Shown piece by piece: positions 24,716-36,653 of a DNA stretch of 64,000 nt; within the stretch, counting starts at the first letter, position 1; the number at the start of each line of letters is the position of its first letter. The notes under the pieces are model-generated. The model did not search any database. It was not told where the DNA came from and saw nothing but the letters and a program-made list of their open reading frames with translations. The DNA lies in assembly GCA_954871525.1 (NCBI GenBank), contig OX940871.1, positions 15,158,532 through 15,222,531 of the forward strand, written 5' to 3'. The translations under genes and the position numbers were made by a program. This DNA is from Parietaria judaica (taxonomy: Eukaryota > Streptophyta > Magnoliopsida > Rosales > Urticaceae).

Positions 24716-25479
24716 CGTCGAACAGTGAGCTCGATTCTTCTTCACCAAACTTCGATCATCTTCCTTCTTCGACAGAGCTCGGGATCGCGTGATTACTTGC
24801 GACTGCAAGCTTCGATCAAGTCTGGAAAATTTGGCTCCTCTGTTTGCTCCTCGAAATTCGACGAAGGTACAATGAATCAATTTGCTCCTCTGTTTCTTTG
24901 ATAGTTCAGTTATTGAATTTGAAATAATGTGATTAATAGCAATATGCCAAGTTTGGTATCGATTTTTGTTCAAATTTGAGTAGAAGGATTGATGAACTTG
25001 TCTGGATGAAGCCGTAATCCCAAATCGAAAAAGAAACCAAAACCAGAGCGAAAAAATCAATGGCGACACTGGGAATTTATAGTGGTTCGCACTAGAGGCC
25101 GTCTTCACTGTAATTGGTTCACGGTGATACACCGAATGCGTGTTAAATACCTAAAATACCCTCGCTAAACGTGTCTTCAATATAGGTTTGAAACCTGAAT
25201 ACTTGTATGTGAGAAAGTTGTAGCAAATTTCTCAACATTAGGGTTTTTGGTGCATGAATTCCATATGCGTTACTGGCATTTTTTTGTATCGTGTGACGAT
25301 GTTGCAGTATCCATTGTGAAATCCGGTGCCGATTTTAGTTGGTGATTGGTTGCAATATAGTCAGTGAAACACCTAATTATTTCCGGGTTCTAGAATTAAG
25401 TGGTTACCTTATTGCATTGACTATTAATTAGTATCAACTAAAGTTGTGCCATGTTGCACCATTTTTTGGCTATTCACAT

Positions 25480-26165
25480 AAATGTAACTTTGATTACACG
25501 TTTGTAATTGAAGTTACACTAATTTAATTGGAATGAAATTTTTGTAACTGAAGTTACATTATCGTAACCAAAGTTACAATATCGTAACTGAAGTAACACC
25601 TTTGTAACTTCGGTGTTACACGTTATATTGTGTAGGTTCATTAATGTCGGCCTCCGAAGGATCATCAAGATCGTCGCACACTAAAAATTTGGCCAACCAT
25701 GGTATATTAAGAACTCTTATTGTCTACACAATTTAAATTCTACTTGTTACATAAGTGTTACTTGTAACTACAGTTACAAACGTGTTACCAAGGTTACGTT
25801 TTTGTAACTTCACATAAATGTAACTTTGGTTACACGTTTGTAACCGAAGTTACACTAATTTAATTGAAATTAAATTTTTGTAACCGAAGTTACATTATCG
25901 TAACCGAAGTTACATTATCGTAACCAAAGTTACATTATCGTAACTGAAGTTACACCTTTGTAACTTCGGTGTTACACTTTGTAACTGGTGTTACACTGTT
26001 GTAACTTTTGTAACTCAAGTTACATAAGTGTAACCGGTGTTACACTTTTGTAATTCTAGTAATATATGGTTACACTTATGTTACACTTCAGTTACCAACG
26101 TGTAACTGAAGTTACACGTTTGTATCTGAAGTTACATTATTTCAAATATTGCAGTTATATAATAA
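25480..26165. repeat. GTAAC/GTTAC dyad cluster, intron side of transposase exon 1
   Basis: Dense copies of gtaaccgaagttac and related dyads in the 5' leader intron and first coding intron of the transposase, interrupted only by exon 1. Spacing is mostly about 20 bp. Confidence 0.85.
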
Positions 26166-26815
26166 ATTTTAAAATTACTATTGTTACAGGGCAATTCACC
26201 AGTGAAGATCTAAATAGCAGTTCATCCAACGTATTTATAGACGACGTAACCGTCGAGCATTTTCCAAAGTTGTTTGACGTGGAAAAGGGCAACATGTTCA
26301 TATCGAAGAAGCATCTGCAGAACATTATGTGCATGATTGCAATCAGAAGAAACTTCTCATTTACAACTACGAATTCTGATACATGTCGGTTTGAAATCAA
26401 ATGTTCGAGTGCCGGTTGTACGTGGAAAATGCATTCTTCAATGGACTACAATAGCTCAACGACATGGAGGATAAAATCATACAATAAAACACACTCATGC
26501 GTGAGGACGGTAACCAGTACCAAGCACCCGCATGCAAACGCTTCCGTTGTAAAGGAATGCTTGAAAACTGCATTTGGTGAAGAAGAAGAAGAAGAAGTTG
26601 AATCCATCGCTCCGAAGAAAATAATCAAGAAGATGCGAAAAGAACACGGAGTAGAAATTAGCTATTATACGGCACGGAAGGCCAAGGAATTAACTTTAGA
26701 ATCCATGCAAGGAAGTGCGGAGGATTCGTATGCAATGCTACGTAAGTATGCAGAAGCGTTAAAAGCGAAAAACCCTGGTAAAATTACTTACTTTGTTTTA
26801 CTAGTTATTACCTAA

Positions 26816-27540
26816 GTGTAACTTGTAACTATAGTTATAATAGTGTAACTTAAGTAAGTAAGTTACATTATCGTAACCAAAGTTATATTATCGTAACTGA
26901 AGTTACACTAATTTAATTTATTTTAAATTTTTGTAACCGAAGTTACATTATGGTAACCAAAGTTACATTATGGTAACCAAAGTTATATTATGGTAACAAA
27001 AGTTACATTATCGTAACTGAAGTTACACTAATTTAATTGGAATTAAATTTTTGTAACCGAAGTTACATTATCGTAACCAAAGTTACATTATGGTAACCAA
27101 AGTTATATTATGGTAACAAAAGTTACATTATCGTAACTGAAGTTATACTAATTTAATTGGAATTAAATTTTTGTAACCGAAGTTACAATACGTAACCAAA
27201 GTTACATAATGGTAACCAAAGTTACTTTATCGTAACTGAAGTTACACTAGTGTAACTGGAGTTACATTATCGTAGCTGAAGTTACACTAATGTAACTGCA
27301 GTTACACTACTGTAACTGCAGTTACACTTATGTAACTGCAGTTACACTATTTTAACTTCGGTTACAAAGATTTCAAATATGATTAAATATCATATGTGTA
27401 ACCAGAATTACTTAGCTGTAATATAAGTTACATAAAGGTAACTGCAGTTACCATTATGTAAAAAGAATTACTTTTATGTAACTACGATTACCAAATAGTA
27501 ATTGAAGTTACAGTGTAAAACTTATTAACATTTTTTACTA
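26816..27540. repeat. GTAAC/GTTAC dyad array in transposase intron 2
   Basis: Runs of the 20-bp unit taaccaaagttacattatcg and variants. They are grouped by an AT-rich spacer (ctaatttaattggaattaaa) into roughly 120-bp blocks, then pass into shorter gtaactgcagttacact units. Most of the intron is made of these copies. Confidence 0.9.
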
Positions 27541-28380
27541 ACATTTTAATGTTTAGGTACCTATACAGCGTTTAGTTCTGACAACCAGGGTCGATTCAAG
27601 TACTTCTTTCTTAGTTTTGGGGAATCGATCAATGGATGAAGCATTGTAGGCCTATACTATCTGTCGACGGAACATTTCTAAAAAACAAGTACAAAGGTAC
27701 GCTCCTTATGGCAGCAGCGATGGATGGCGAAAATCACATCTTGCCTATCGCATTTTCGATAGTGGATTCAGAGAATCATGATTCTTGGCTATGGTTCTTT
27801 GAGCAACTGAAGATTTCTATTGGAGAGCGCGAAGGTTTATACATCATATCTGACCGCAAAGATTCAATTCCGAGAGCGATCACGTTGGTTTATCCAGAAG
27901 CTGCTCAGGGTGTATGTAAACAGCACTTATCCAGAAATCTTCTAAGCCATTTCAAGAACTCTTCTATTGATTTTTTCTTCTCCAAGTGCGCATTAGCATG
28001 TACGAAAAGAGAATTTGATCATTACATGAAGGAGTTGTCGACGATCTATGCACGAATTGAACCGTATTTGCAAGATGTCGATCCAACAAAGTGGGCAAAA
28101 TTATATAGCACTCAAAGACGCTACGGCATAATGACAACAAATATCTCAGAATGTCTTAATTCAGTCTTGAGAGAAGCAAGAGACCGACCTATTATTTCAT
28201 TGGTCGAGTCTTACAGAAAGCTCTGTCAAAATTGGTATAATAAACATAGACTAGAGGGAGCGTCGATGCGTATGAGGCTGACCCCATAAGCAGAGCTGAA
28301 GATGGATGTCCAAGAAGAATTAGCACGAACATTAATCGTAAGTGTTTTCTTTACTTTTTTTATTCATTAATTATATATAC

Positions 28381-28500
28381 CTGCAGTTACTTTAGCGTAA
28401 CTTCAGTTACGGTTACGTAGCTTCAGTTACGGTTACGTAACTCCTGTTACGCTAATAGCTAGAAGTATCTCCAGTTATGTAATTATAGTTACACCTAGCC
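28381..28500. repeat. Small GTAAC/GTTAC cluster in transposase intron 3
   Basis: Several cagttac/gtaact copies between the exons ending at 28337 and starting at 28560. Confidence 0.7.
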
Positions 28501-29749
28501 AAATGACTGTATAATCATTTTAAATGTGAAAATATATTTGTAATTTTTTCAATATGCAGGTTGATTCTATAAATGAAAGCGAATATGAAGTCACTGATAA
28601 AGGCTCACAATATGTTGTTAACTTGAGCTGCGAGACGTGCAGGTGTAATGTTTGGCAAATAGACGCTTTTCCGTGTGCTCATGCTATGACTTCATTTTGG
28701 AGGATTGGGTGTGATCGTAAAGCCTATGTGTCAATATTTTACACTAGGGAGGCTTATTTAGCCACTTATGCAGGAGGTAATGCACATTTAGATTAAAATA
28801 TTCTTTATAGAATTTATTTAACACTTTATGTATTATTATGCAGGAGGTATATATCCAAGTGGTTACGAAGCTTTTTCGGAGAACTTATGTAACACTTCAA
28901 GTTTTCAGGACCCATTCTTTCCAGACACTTTACCCCCCAAAGTAAGGAGGCAAGCAGGAAGACCGGAAAAAAACAAGAATTCCTTCAAACGGTGAAGAAT
29001 TCAAGAAGTCACTTTATTATGGAGCATGTGGTAAATTAGGCCATAACAAGCGCTCTTGCCTTAAGTTTCCGAAATGATTTAATCGTTGTAACATTTTCGA
29101 AGGCCATAACAGTGATTATATCTTTACACTATAACACAAGTAGGGGTGAAAGCGGAACCGGGAACCGGGAATTTCGCCATATTTTGTCCCTGTCCCGGAA
29201 AAACCGGGACACTGTTATCTTGTCCCGGTTCTGGTTTCGGTTATGAAAATTCCTGGTTTTTTTTCAAAACCGGAACCGGGACCGGAACCGGGACGCATAC
29301 AAAAATCCTGATTTTTTTAGGTCTATAATTCGGGAAAAAAATCGTGAAAAAAAACGGGTAAAAAACCGGGACAAAATCCGGGACGAAATTCAGGACGAGA
29401 AAAAAAAAAACCAATCCAAAATGAAAATTACCAAATCCGATACCGAGTAAAAATCCAAAATACGAAATCCAAGTACAAATTCAAAATAAGAAATGCAAAA
29501 TCCGAGTTCACGTCGTGAACTTTATAACACTAACTCCAAATCGGAGTACAAACAAATCATTTTTTCTTCTTTCCTTTTCGTTAGCCTTTTCCTTTTTGTT
29601 GTTCGGAATAGCACTCACTCCGGAAATAGCAGTGGGAATCGAAGCGGATGCTATCGGAGATTCGGAAACAGAATCTGCAAGAATTATCAAAAAAAGCAAA
29701 AACATCCTATTAGTTAAACAAAACAACTCATGAATTAACCAAAACAACC

Positions 29750-30505
29750 TATAAATTATAAAAAACATACCTGGATCTTCAACTTTTAGAGCATCCATAT
29801 ACGAAGTCAATTCATCCATGTGTACGACCACTGGCCAGCACAGTATATTCATTGCTCTTGTGTAACCAGTTCCTCAATAATATTAAGGCTTCCACTGTAT
29901 TAGGCGTTAAGGAGCTCCTATAGCAATCGAGAATGCGACCTCCGCACGAAAACGCAGACTCAGACGCCACTGTAGAAACCGGCACAGCTAGTATAAAAAA
30001 TCAGATTCAACAATTGTGGCTAATTGGCTATAATGAAATCAGATTCAAAAACTGTGGCAAAAAAATTTCAGATTCAATAAATGTGGCTATAAAAAAATCA
30101 GATTCAATCAATGTGGCAAAAAAATCAAATTCAATAACAGTGGCTATAAAAAAATCCGATTCAATAACAGTGGCTATAAAAAAATCATATTCAAGAATAG
30201 AGACAATGTGATATATAAATGAATTCGTACCTCGGATCAAGAATTGTGGCAAAATAGATAACCAGATTCACTTTCTCGGGATCACCCCCCCAATACTTCT
30301 CAAACTTGGAAGTCATCAGTTGCCCCATGGTATTCAAAGTATCTTCTTCTGGTTTACTAAGAAGCATATTTAACTCCTTTTTTACTGCACAAATGTCTCT
30401 GAAGCACAAGTTTGATGTTGCATGCTTTGTACCGCTGAGCCGAATAGTTAAGTCGTAGAATGTCTTCAAGAATACGACGAATAACTGAGCTTGTTCCCAT
30501 GCCAA
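29750..30505 (-). pseudogene. hAT transposase C-terminal remnant
   Basis: Two pieces in transcript order. About 30505-30225 encodes an RNase-H-like region with FLKTFYDLTIRLSG and FATILDPRYE. About 29990-29800 encodes the hAT dimerisation block with [15 protein letters not shown] and [12 protein letters not shown]. They are separated by an AT-rich tandem repeat at 30000-30196 that lies in an intron or is a later expansion. There is no BED finger and no start, and a stop follows soon after the dimerisation block. It cannot encode an active transposase. Confidence 0.8.
30000..30196. repeat. About 27-bp tandem repeat inside the nested hAT
   Basis: Six or so imperfect copies of a unit close to gattcaataacagtggctat followed by an A-run. 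Confidence 0.8.
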
Positions 30506-31398
30506 GTCGTCGGGAAGATGTTAGTTTTAAATCCCAAACAGCAATAAATCAAATCAAATGTTAGTTTTAAATCCCAAACAACAATGAAATCCCAAGTTAA
30601 CTACAAACAAGAACCTTAACATACGTTATAAATCTCTTAACAACTTAATATAATTGAAAGAAAACAGAAGCATCCAACTAGTTATACCATACATCAAGAT
30701 CTGATTACGAATTGCTGAATAATGGATCTGATTATGACAGTAATTAGAAACAATGCCTGCCACTCTCCCATTTTCGCAAGAAAACAGAGTTTGAAGAAGC
30801 AAATAATAGACTTCATTTTTCAACTGATTCTCTCATTTTAAATCTCGAACAGACGAACACCAATGCATCTTAACGAGCCTCAATTTAATTTATATATATA
30901 TATATATATTCATACCTTCTTGGAAACTGGTATGGAACGGCGAAGCGAGGAGGCGACGCACGGCGAGGAGGAAGCGACGCACGGCGAGGACGAAGCGACG
31001 CACGGTGAGGAGGAGGCGAATCGAAGTGACGGCGTGAGGAAGTGAGGATTAGGGAAGTGAGGAAGCGAAGTGTCGGCGTGATAATGAGTATGAGAGACAA
31101 AATTAGGTTTAGGTTAGGATAGAGACCGAAAAGAAAACGACATGTGTTTAAGTGACATTTTTTAAAAACGACAGATATATTATAAAACGACATAAAATCG
31201 GAACCGGGACAAAAAAACCGGGAATTTCATATTTTAAACTGGTTTTTGGTTCTGGTTTTTCAAACCGGGACAGGGACGTCCCTTTTTAAGGTATTTAAAT
31301 AAAAAAAACTGGTTTTTTACCATAAACGGTCCGGTACCGGGACCGGAACCGGGACGAAACCGGGAAGCGAGTACAAAATTTTCACCCCTAAACACAAG

Positions 31399-33470
31399 TT
31401 ACATAATTGTAACTGACTTTACATTTATGAGATATTTACATTTATGATATATATGCTAATTAGAATTTCACTAATGTAAATGTGGTTACTCTGTTGTAAT
31501 TGGAATTAAATTTTTATGTAACCGAAGTTACATTATGGTAACCAAAGTTACATTATCGTAACTTCAGTTACAATTGTGTAACTTGGGTTACACTCCGGTG
31601 TTACGCTTTTGTAACAGGTGTTACACTTTCGTAATTCTAGTAATATATGGTTACACTTATGTTACATAATTATATTAATCCAGTTTCCATCTAAAGGTAC
31701 GTAGCAATAAGTTCACATAATTTGAGTTACAAAAAAGAATTTAAATTGAAATATTGTGAAAAAATAGTGACATACAATTATGTAATAGTATAACCACAAT
31801 TAGGTAATACTATGACCACAATTATTATAGTTACACTAATGTACATGTGGTTACACTAATTTGATTGGAATTAAATTTTGTAACCGAAGTTACGTTATCG
31901 TAAACAAAGTTACATTATCGTAACTGCAGTTACACTAATTTAATTGGAATTAAATTTTTGTAACCGAAGTTACATTATCGTAACCAAAGTTACATTATGG
32001 TAACCAAAGTTACATTATCGTAACTGAAGTTACACTAATTTAATTTATTTTAAATTTTTGTAACCGAAGTTACATTATCCTAACCAAAGTTACATTATGG
32101 TAACCAAAGTTACATTATCGTAACCGAAGTTACACTAATTTAATTGGAATTAAATATTTGTAACCGAAGTTACATTATCGTAACCAAAGTTACATTAACG
32201 TAACCAAAGTTACATTATCGTAACTGAAGTAACATTATGGTAACCGAAGTTACACTATCGTAACTGAAGTTACACTAATTTAATTGGAATTAAATTTTTG
32301 TAACTGAAGATACATTATCGTAACCAAAGTTACATTATCGTAACCAAAGTTACATTATCGTAACTGAAGTTACACTAATTTAATTGGAATTAAATTTTTG
32401 TAACCGAAGTTACATTATCGTAACCAAAGTTACATTATGGTAACCAAAGTTACATTATCGTAACTGAAGTTACACTAATTTAATTGGAATTAAATTTTTG
32501 TAACCGAAGTTACATTATCGTAACCAAAGTTACATTATGGTAACCAAAGTTACATTATCGTAACTGAAGGTACACTAATTTAATTTATTTTAAATTTTTG
32601 TAACCGAAGTTACATTATCGTAACCAAAGTTACAATATGGTAACCAAAGTTACAGTATCGTAACTGAAGTTACAATAATTTAATTGGAATTAAATTTTTG
32701 TAACCGAAGTTACATTATCGTAACCAAAGTTACATTATCGTAACTGAAGGTACACTAATTTAATTGGAATTAAATTATTGTAACCGAAGTTATATTATTG
32801 TAACCAAAATTACATTATTGTAACCAAAGTTACATTATCGTAACTGAAGTTACACTTATGTAACTTCGGTTACACTTTGTAACTGGAGGTACATTGATGT
32901 AACTGTAGTTACACTTTTGTAACCGGAGTTACAATTTCAATATATTTGTTCAAATAATAATTTAGTGCTTTTGGAGTTAATTTGGAAGTATTAAAATAAT
33001 TTTTGTAACCGGTGTTACACTTTTGTAACAGGAGTTACACTTTCGTAATTCTAGTAATATATGGTTACACTTATGTAACCGCTATGTAACTGAAGTTACA
33101 CTTTTGTAATCTTGTTACATAAGTTACAAAAGTGTAACTTATGTAACTACACAATTTAAATTCTAGTTGTTACATAAGTTATATTTATGTAACTGAAAGT
33201 TACGTTTTTGTAACTTTGGTTACACGTTTGTAACTGAAGCTATACTTATGTATAAAAGTTACATAAAACGTTACAATAATTGTAACCTCAAAGTTACAAA
33301 AGTTTAAACTTCAGTTACAAACATGTAACAAATAGTGTATCTAAAGTTAAAGTTTTGTAATTGAACTTACATAATTTTAACTTCAGTTACAAATGTGTAA
33401 CTTAAGTTACAGTTACAATTGTTCGAGTTACAATTTCGTAATTCTAGAAATTCAAGAAACATTTCTCTTC
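31399..33470. repeat. Large GTAAC-N4-GTTAC array with 100-bp higher-order units
   Basis: The core (31860-32860) is almost pure 20-bp units such as taaccaaagttacattatcg. Each carries the dyad GTAAC-N4-GTTAC. Every fifth unit is replaced by an AT-rich variant (taattggaattaaatttttg), making a 100-bp higher-order repeat with some 80- and 140-bp variants. Flanks (31399-31860 and 32870-33470) hold looser copies. It occupies the spacer between the convergent genes of MULE-1; its left edge was split off by the nested hAT. Confidence 0.93.
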
Positions 33471-33635
33471 AATTAGATAACTTTATTGTTTTAACTATGT
33501 AACATTAATTCTGATTAAACACATGTAATCCGATAAGTAAAGGTAATAGTCATAAGAGTTTAAAAGGAAGAAAAAATAAAGCAGACAAATTGGTCACAGA
33601 CCATATGTTCGAAAATGATAATGACTAAAACTAAA

Positions 33636-36600
33636 TCACACATTTGCTTTCTTTGAAGCCCTTGTAACTTTTCTTTGGAATGTCTTCAAAGATGTTGTTT
33701 CAACCTCCTCAGCTTCTTCCTACAAATATAGAGGTATGTAAGTTACTTAATTGACATAAAGTAAATGGAATTAAATATACGTAATTCAAGTTACACTTGT
33801 GTAACAAAAATTACAACCAAAAATTAAAATTGATAAAAAATGTTACCTTTTCAAGCATCTGGGTAATGCCTAGGCTGAAACTAGGAGGCTCAATGGCTTT
33901 GTCAACAAGATTTTTATCCACCTAAAAATGTAATTACAAAGAAAATATTAAACTAAATATGATTAAACTAAATATGATTACAATATAAGATGACAAGTAC
34001 CTTTGTAGCCCTTGTTATAACAGCTTCAAGGAATTTGGAATCACTATCCATTTGAAGGAGTGTCTCGTCATCCAGATACGCAGATGTAACTTTCTTTGCG
34101 TCTTCTGTGGTGTCCTCAAGTGGTGCCTTCTCGGCAATCTTTTTCTTTTTCGGTAGGGGAGGAATCTCACCATCCTACAAATATAAATGGTAATAACTTA
34201 ATAGCTATAACTGAATTGTTTATTTGTATTTGGAGTTACAATTAAGTAACTTACCGGCTTGGTGCATAGCCATAGTTGCATTAAGTTTAACTTACATAAG
34301 TGGAGCTATATAACGAATATAGTGATAAATGGATTACAAATAGTACCTCTCCCAAATCCGGTGTAGTTAGAGGCTCAGAGGGAACACTCGTAGTCTTTGT
34401 ACGAGAACTCTTTGATCTCTTAATTGGATTCTTCTTTGGCTGCCTGGCTACATGCTCGGAAACCTTTTCTCTCCCGGCCTACAAAATACAAATGGTGGTA
34501 GTTACATGAACATATTTACAATAAGTTTTATCGGAGTTACAATAATGTAACTGGACCGGAGTTACGGTATTGTAACTGGGGTTACAGTAATGTAACTGGG
34601 GTTACAGTAATGTAACTGGGGTTACAGTATTGTAACTGGGGTTACAATAATGTAACTGGGGTTACAATTACTTAAGTGGTGCTAAATTACAATTACATAA
34701 ATAAGTTGTAAATTACATTACAATCAGTACCTTGTTCAAACCAATGTGAGACATTAGCATCTCCACTTGGTTTTTCAAGAAAACAACTTCATTCTTCAAG
34801 CTAACTTGCTCAGCCTTCATCTCTTTGTTATCTTGTTTAAGCTCTGCTACTTCTTGGCGTAGCTGATCGATCATTAAAGATGAGGCTTGTTGAGGAGCTT
34901 GTGGTGAAGAACTAGGTTTTTGAGGAAGTTGTCTCTCAGAACAGTATACCGACAGAACACGTAGCTGTAATATTAGAAAAACGATAATAATATTATTAAG
35001 ATTCCAAAAACAGTGCCATGGTTATTATAACAAAATTAAATTGTAAATGAAGTAAAGCAATTCGAAAATACCTCAATGTCATCAAAATTGGAAGCAACCT
35101 TTCTAGAGCATACTTTACCACCGAGCAAACTCCAATTCAAAATTGGTGGACCGATAGTAGAATTCACCTTTGTAGCAATTTTGGCCTTGGACCACAATGG
35201 TATAGCCTGAGCTAAGTACACTAAAATTGCAGTTGGCATACCATGAAGGTGATAGCCAGTTATGGGACTGTCGGTATTTAAACTTGTGGCAGCCTTTAAC
35301 ATGAACTCCTTAGTGGTTTCGTAGACAATTATTCCCCACGGATAGGACTGAAAAGCAGAAGAAGAACTGGCTAAGTCGATGTGGGCATTCTCGATTGGTT
35401 TATCCTTTGGCTTGCTGTCGATGAATGCCTCGAAGAAGTAAATGTTCACCATTTTGAGCAGCTCGTCATCATCGATATCATCGGAAGCAGAAAAAAGATC
35501 CTCAAAGTCACTACACGTAACTCTTGATGAACTACCAAACCACTTCTCCCTTATTTCTCCTTTCCTTGGGATGACGTGGGATCGAAAGGCTGAACAGTTC
35601 AAGAAGGTCGTTGCCTGAATCTCTTTAATGCCAAACTCAACGACTTGGTCATTGAACTTGAAAGTCAGCAACTCATCTTTACCCTCCACCATATGAAACA
35701 CGAGGTTGTGTAGCAAACGAGATGGAGATGTTTGTTGCGTGAAGTTGACTAGGTAACCAAAAAGTCCATTCTTGAACTTATCTAAACAAGCTGGCCGCGG
35801 AGCCAACAACTGCTCGATGTATTTGATGGTATTGAACCGTTGATGCGTATTGATTCTAATTCCGTGTCTTCTCCTTGTCAAATCTACAAGAAACTGCAAT
35901 AAGATAGTGGTAAGTACAATTACATTGTAATTTACAATCATATAATTATAGTTAAAGTTACAATCATGTAACTATACAGTAACATATGAAACACTAACAG
36001 TATGTAACTGAAGTAACTATACAGTTACAATCATGTAACTGTAGTTACAGTTACAATTATGTAACTGAAGTTACAAACATGTAACAGTTACCTGTAACTA
36101 TAGCTACATGATTGTAACTGTAACTATAGTTACATGATTGTAACTGTAAATATATTGTTAATGTACTGTTATTGTAGTTACAGTTATGTAACTAGAATTA
36201 CATAAAGGCAGTTGTAGTTACAATCATGTAAGAGTAAGTTACATTTATATAATTCTATTTACGTAACTGTAATAACATTTATAATTATATCTGAGTTATA
36301 CAATGTAATTGGTCTTACATTTATTTCGGCTTTCTCGTTTGATGCATCTTTGGATTTAGACATCGGTTTAGAGGAGGAAGCCTTCTCGGAATCGCCACAT
36401 GTTGATTTCCTACCTAAAAGAAATTAAATGAAACATAATAAGTAAGATAATGAACCGAATTATATTGACAAACATACATTGAATAATGTGAAAAGTTTAC
36501 CAAATAAGAAACAAATTATAAAGGGATATAATTACCTGCCGATTTGCGCTTGCGCTCCACAATTTTGCATGAATCTGTGGCCGCTCCCTGCGACTGAGCC

Positions 36601-36653
36601 GCACTTGTTGCCCCGGTTTCTAGCGCCGCACTTGTTGCCTTGATTTCTACCAT
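33636..36653 (-). CDS. DUF1985 protein of MULE-1, VANC-like candidate anti-silencing factor
   Basis: Eight exons on the minus strand: 36653-36536, 36413-36319, 35893-35072, 34964-34731, 34478-34347, 34174-34001, 33921-33847 and 33719-33636. They total 1734 nt, 577 residues plus TGA, with frame kept across all seven GT-AG introns and no internal stop. Residues 1-71 are polar with a basic ERKRKS patch. Residues about 72-345 (exon 3) hold the DUF1985 domain, with NGLFGYLVNF, LLHNLVFHMVEGKDELLTF and VVEFGIKEIQATTFLNC. Exon 4 (346-423) ends in a clear coiled coil, including DQLRQEVAELKQDNKEMK. Exon 6 opens with PKKKKI, a likely nuclear signal, and the tail is Lys-rich. No C48/ULP1 protease is attached, unlike many plant transposon DUF1985 proteins. 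Known: Arabidopsis VANDAL VANC proteins carry DUF1985. Inferred: an equivalent role here. The introns are themselves dotted with the GTAAC/GTTAC motif. Confidence 0.85.
34540..34680. repeat. gtaactggggttaca repeats in DUF1985 intron 4
   Basis: Six to seven close copies of gtaactggggttacagta, a 20-bp variant of the element's dyad, inside the intron between exons 4 and 5. Confidence 0.85.
35905..36318. repeat. GTAAC/GTTAC cluster in DUF1985 intron 2
   Basis: Irregular copies of catgtaactgtagttaca and similar dyads fill most of the intron between exons 2 and 3. Confidence 0.85.

Larger units (their letters stand above)
25644..29077 (+). pseudogene. MULE transposase (MuDR/SWIM type), degraded
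   Basis: Transposase of MULE-1. Exons: 25644-25701, 26190-26777, 27557-28337, 28560-28776 and from 28844. All junctions keep phase. Domains in order: N-terminal MuDR-type DNA-binding region with CRFEIKCSSAGCTWKMH (exon 2); DDE catalytic core with VDGTFLKNKYKG, then SDRKDS in place of the usual SD..K..., and a C-H pair in CKQHLSRN (exon 3); SWIM zinc finger CETCRCNVWQIDAFPCAHA (exon 4); and a C-terminal zinc knuckle, CGKLGHNKRSC (exon 5), whose first Cys is missing. Lesions: a one-base loss near 27633 that creates TGA and shifts the frame; an in-frame TAA at 28287-28289; and a second frame change in the A-run near 28970. It is therefore non-functional as it stands, while the DUF1985 partner gene is open. 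Confidence 0.88.
29141..31390. mobile_element. hAT element nested in MULE-1, with 8-bp target duplication
   Basis: Ends TAGGGGTGAAA and its complement TTTTCACCCCTA, flanked by a perfect 8-bp duplication aacacaag at 29133-29140 and 31391-31398. Subterminal DNA at both ends is full of ccggaaccgggac repeats. A minus-strand transposase remnant is present but the N-terminal part is gone, so this is an internally deleted copy. It landed between the transposase 3' end and the large dyad array, after MULE-1 had inserted. A smaller relative is at 22321-23072. Confidence 0.92.

Noticed and set aside
24644..25132. 162-codon minus-strand ORF near the MULE-1 left end
   Set aside because: It covers a tandem repeat and leader DNA; low-complexity start and no domain.
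31399..33470. Dyad array considered as a CRISPR-like or centromeric satellite
   Set aside because: There are no unique spacers, so it is not CRISPR. It is confined to one transposon with 20-bp units, too short and local for a centromeric satellite.
33636..36653. DUF1985 gene considered as a ULP1/C48 protease gene
   Set aside because: No His-Asp-Cys catalytic region is present. After the DUF1985 domain come a coiled coil and Lys-rich exons only.
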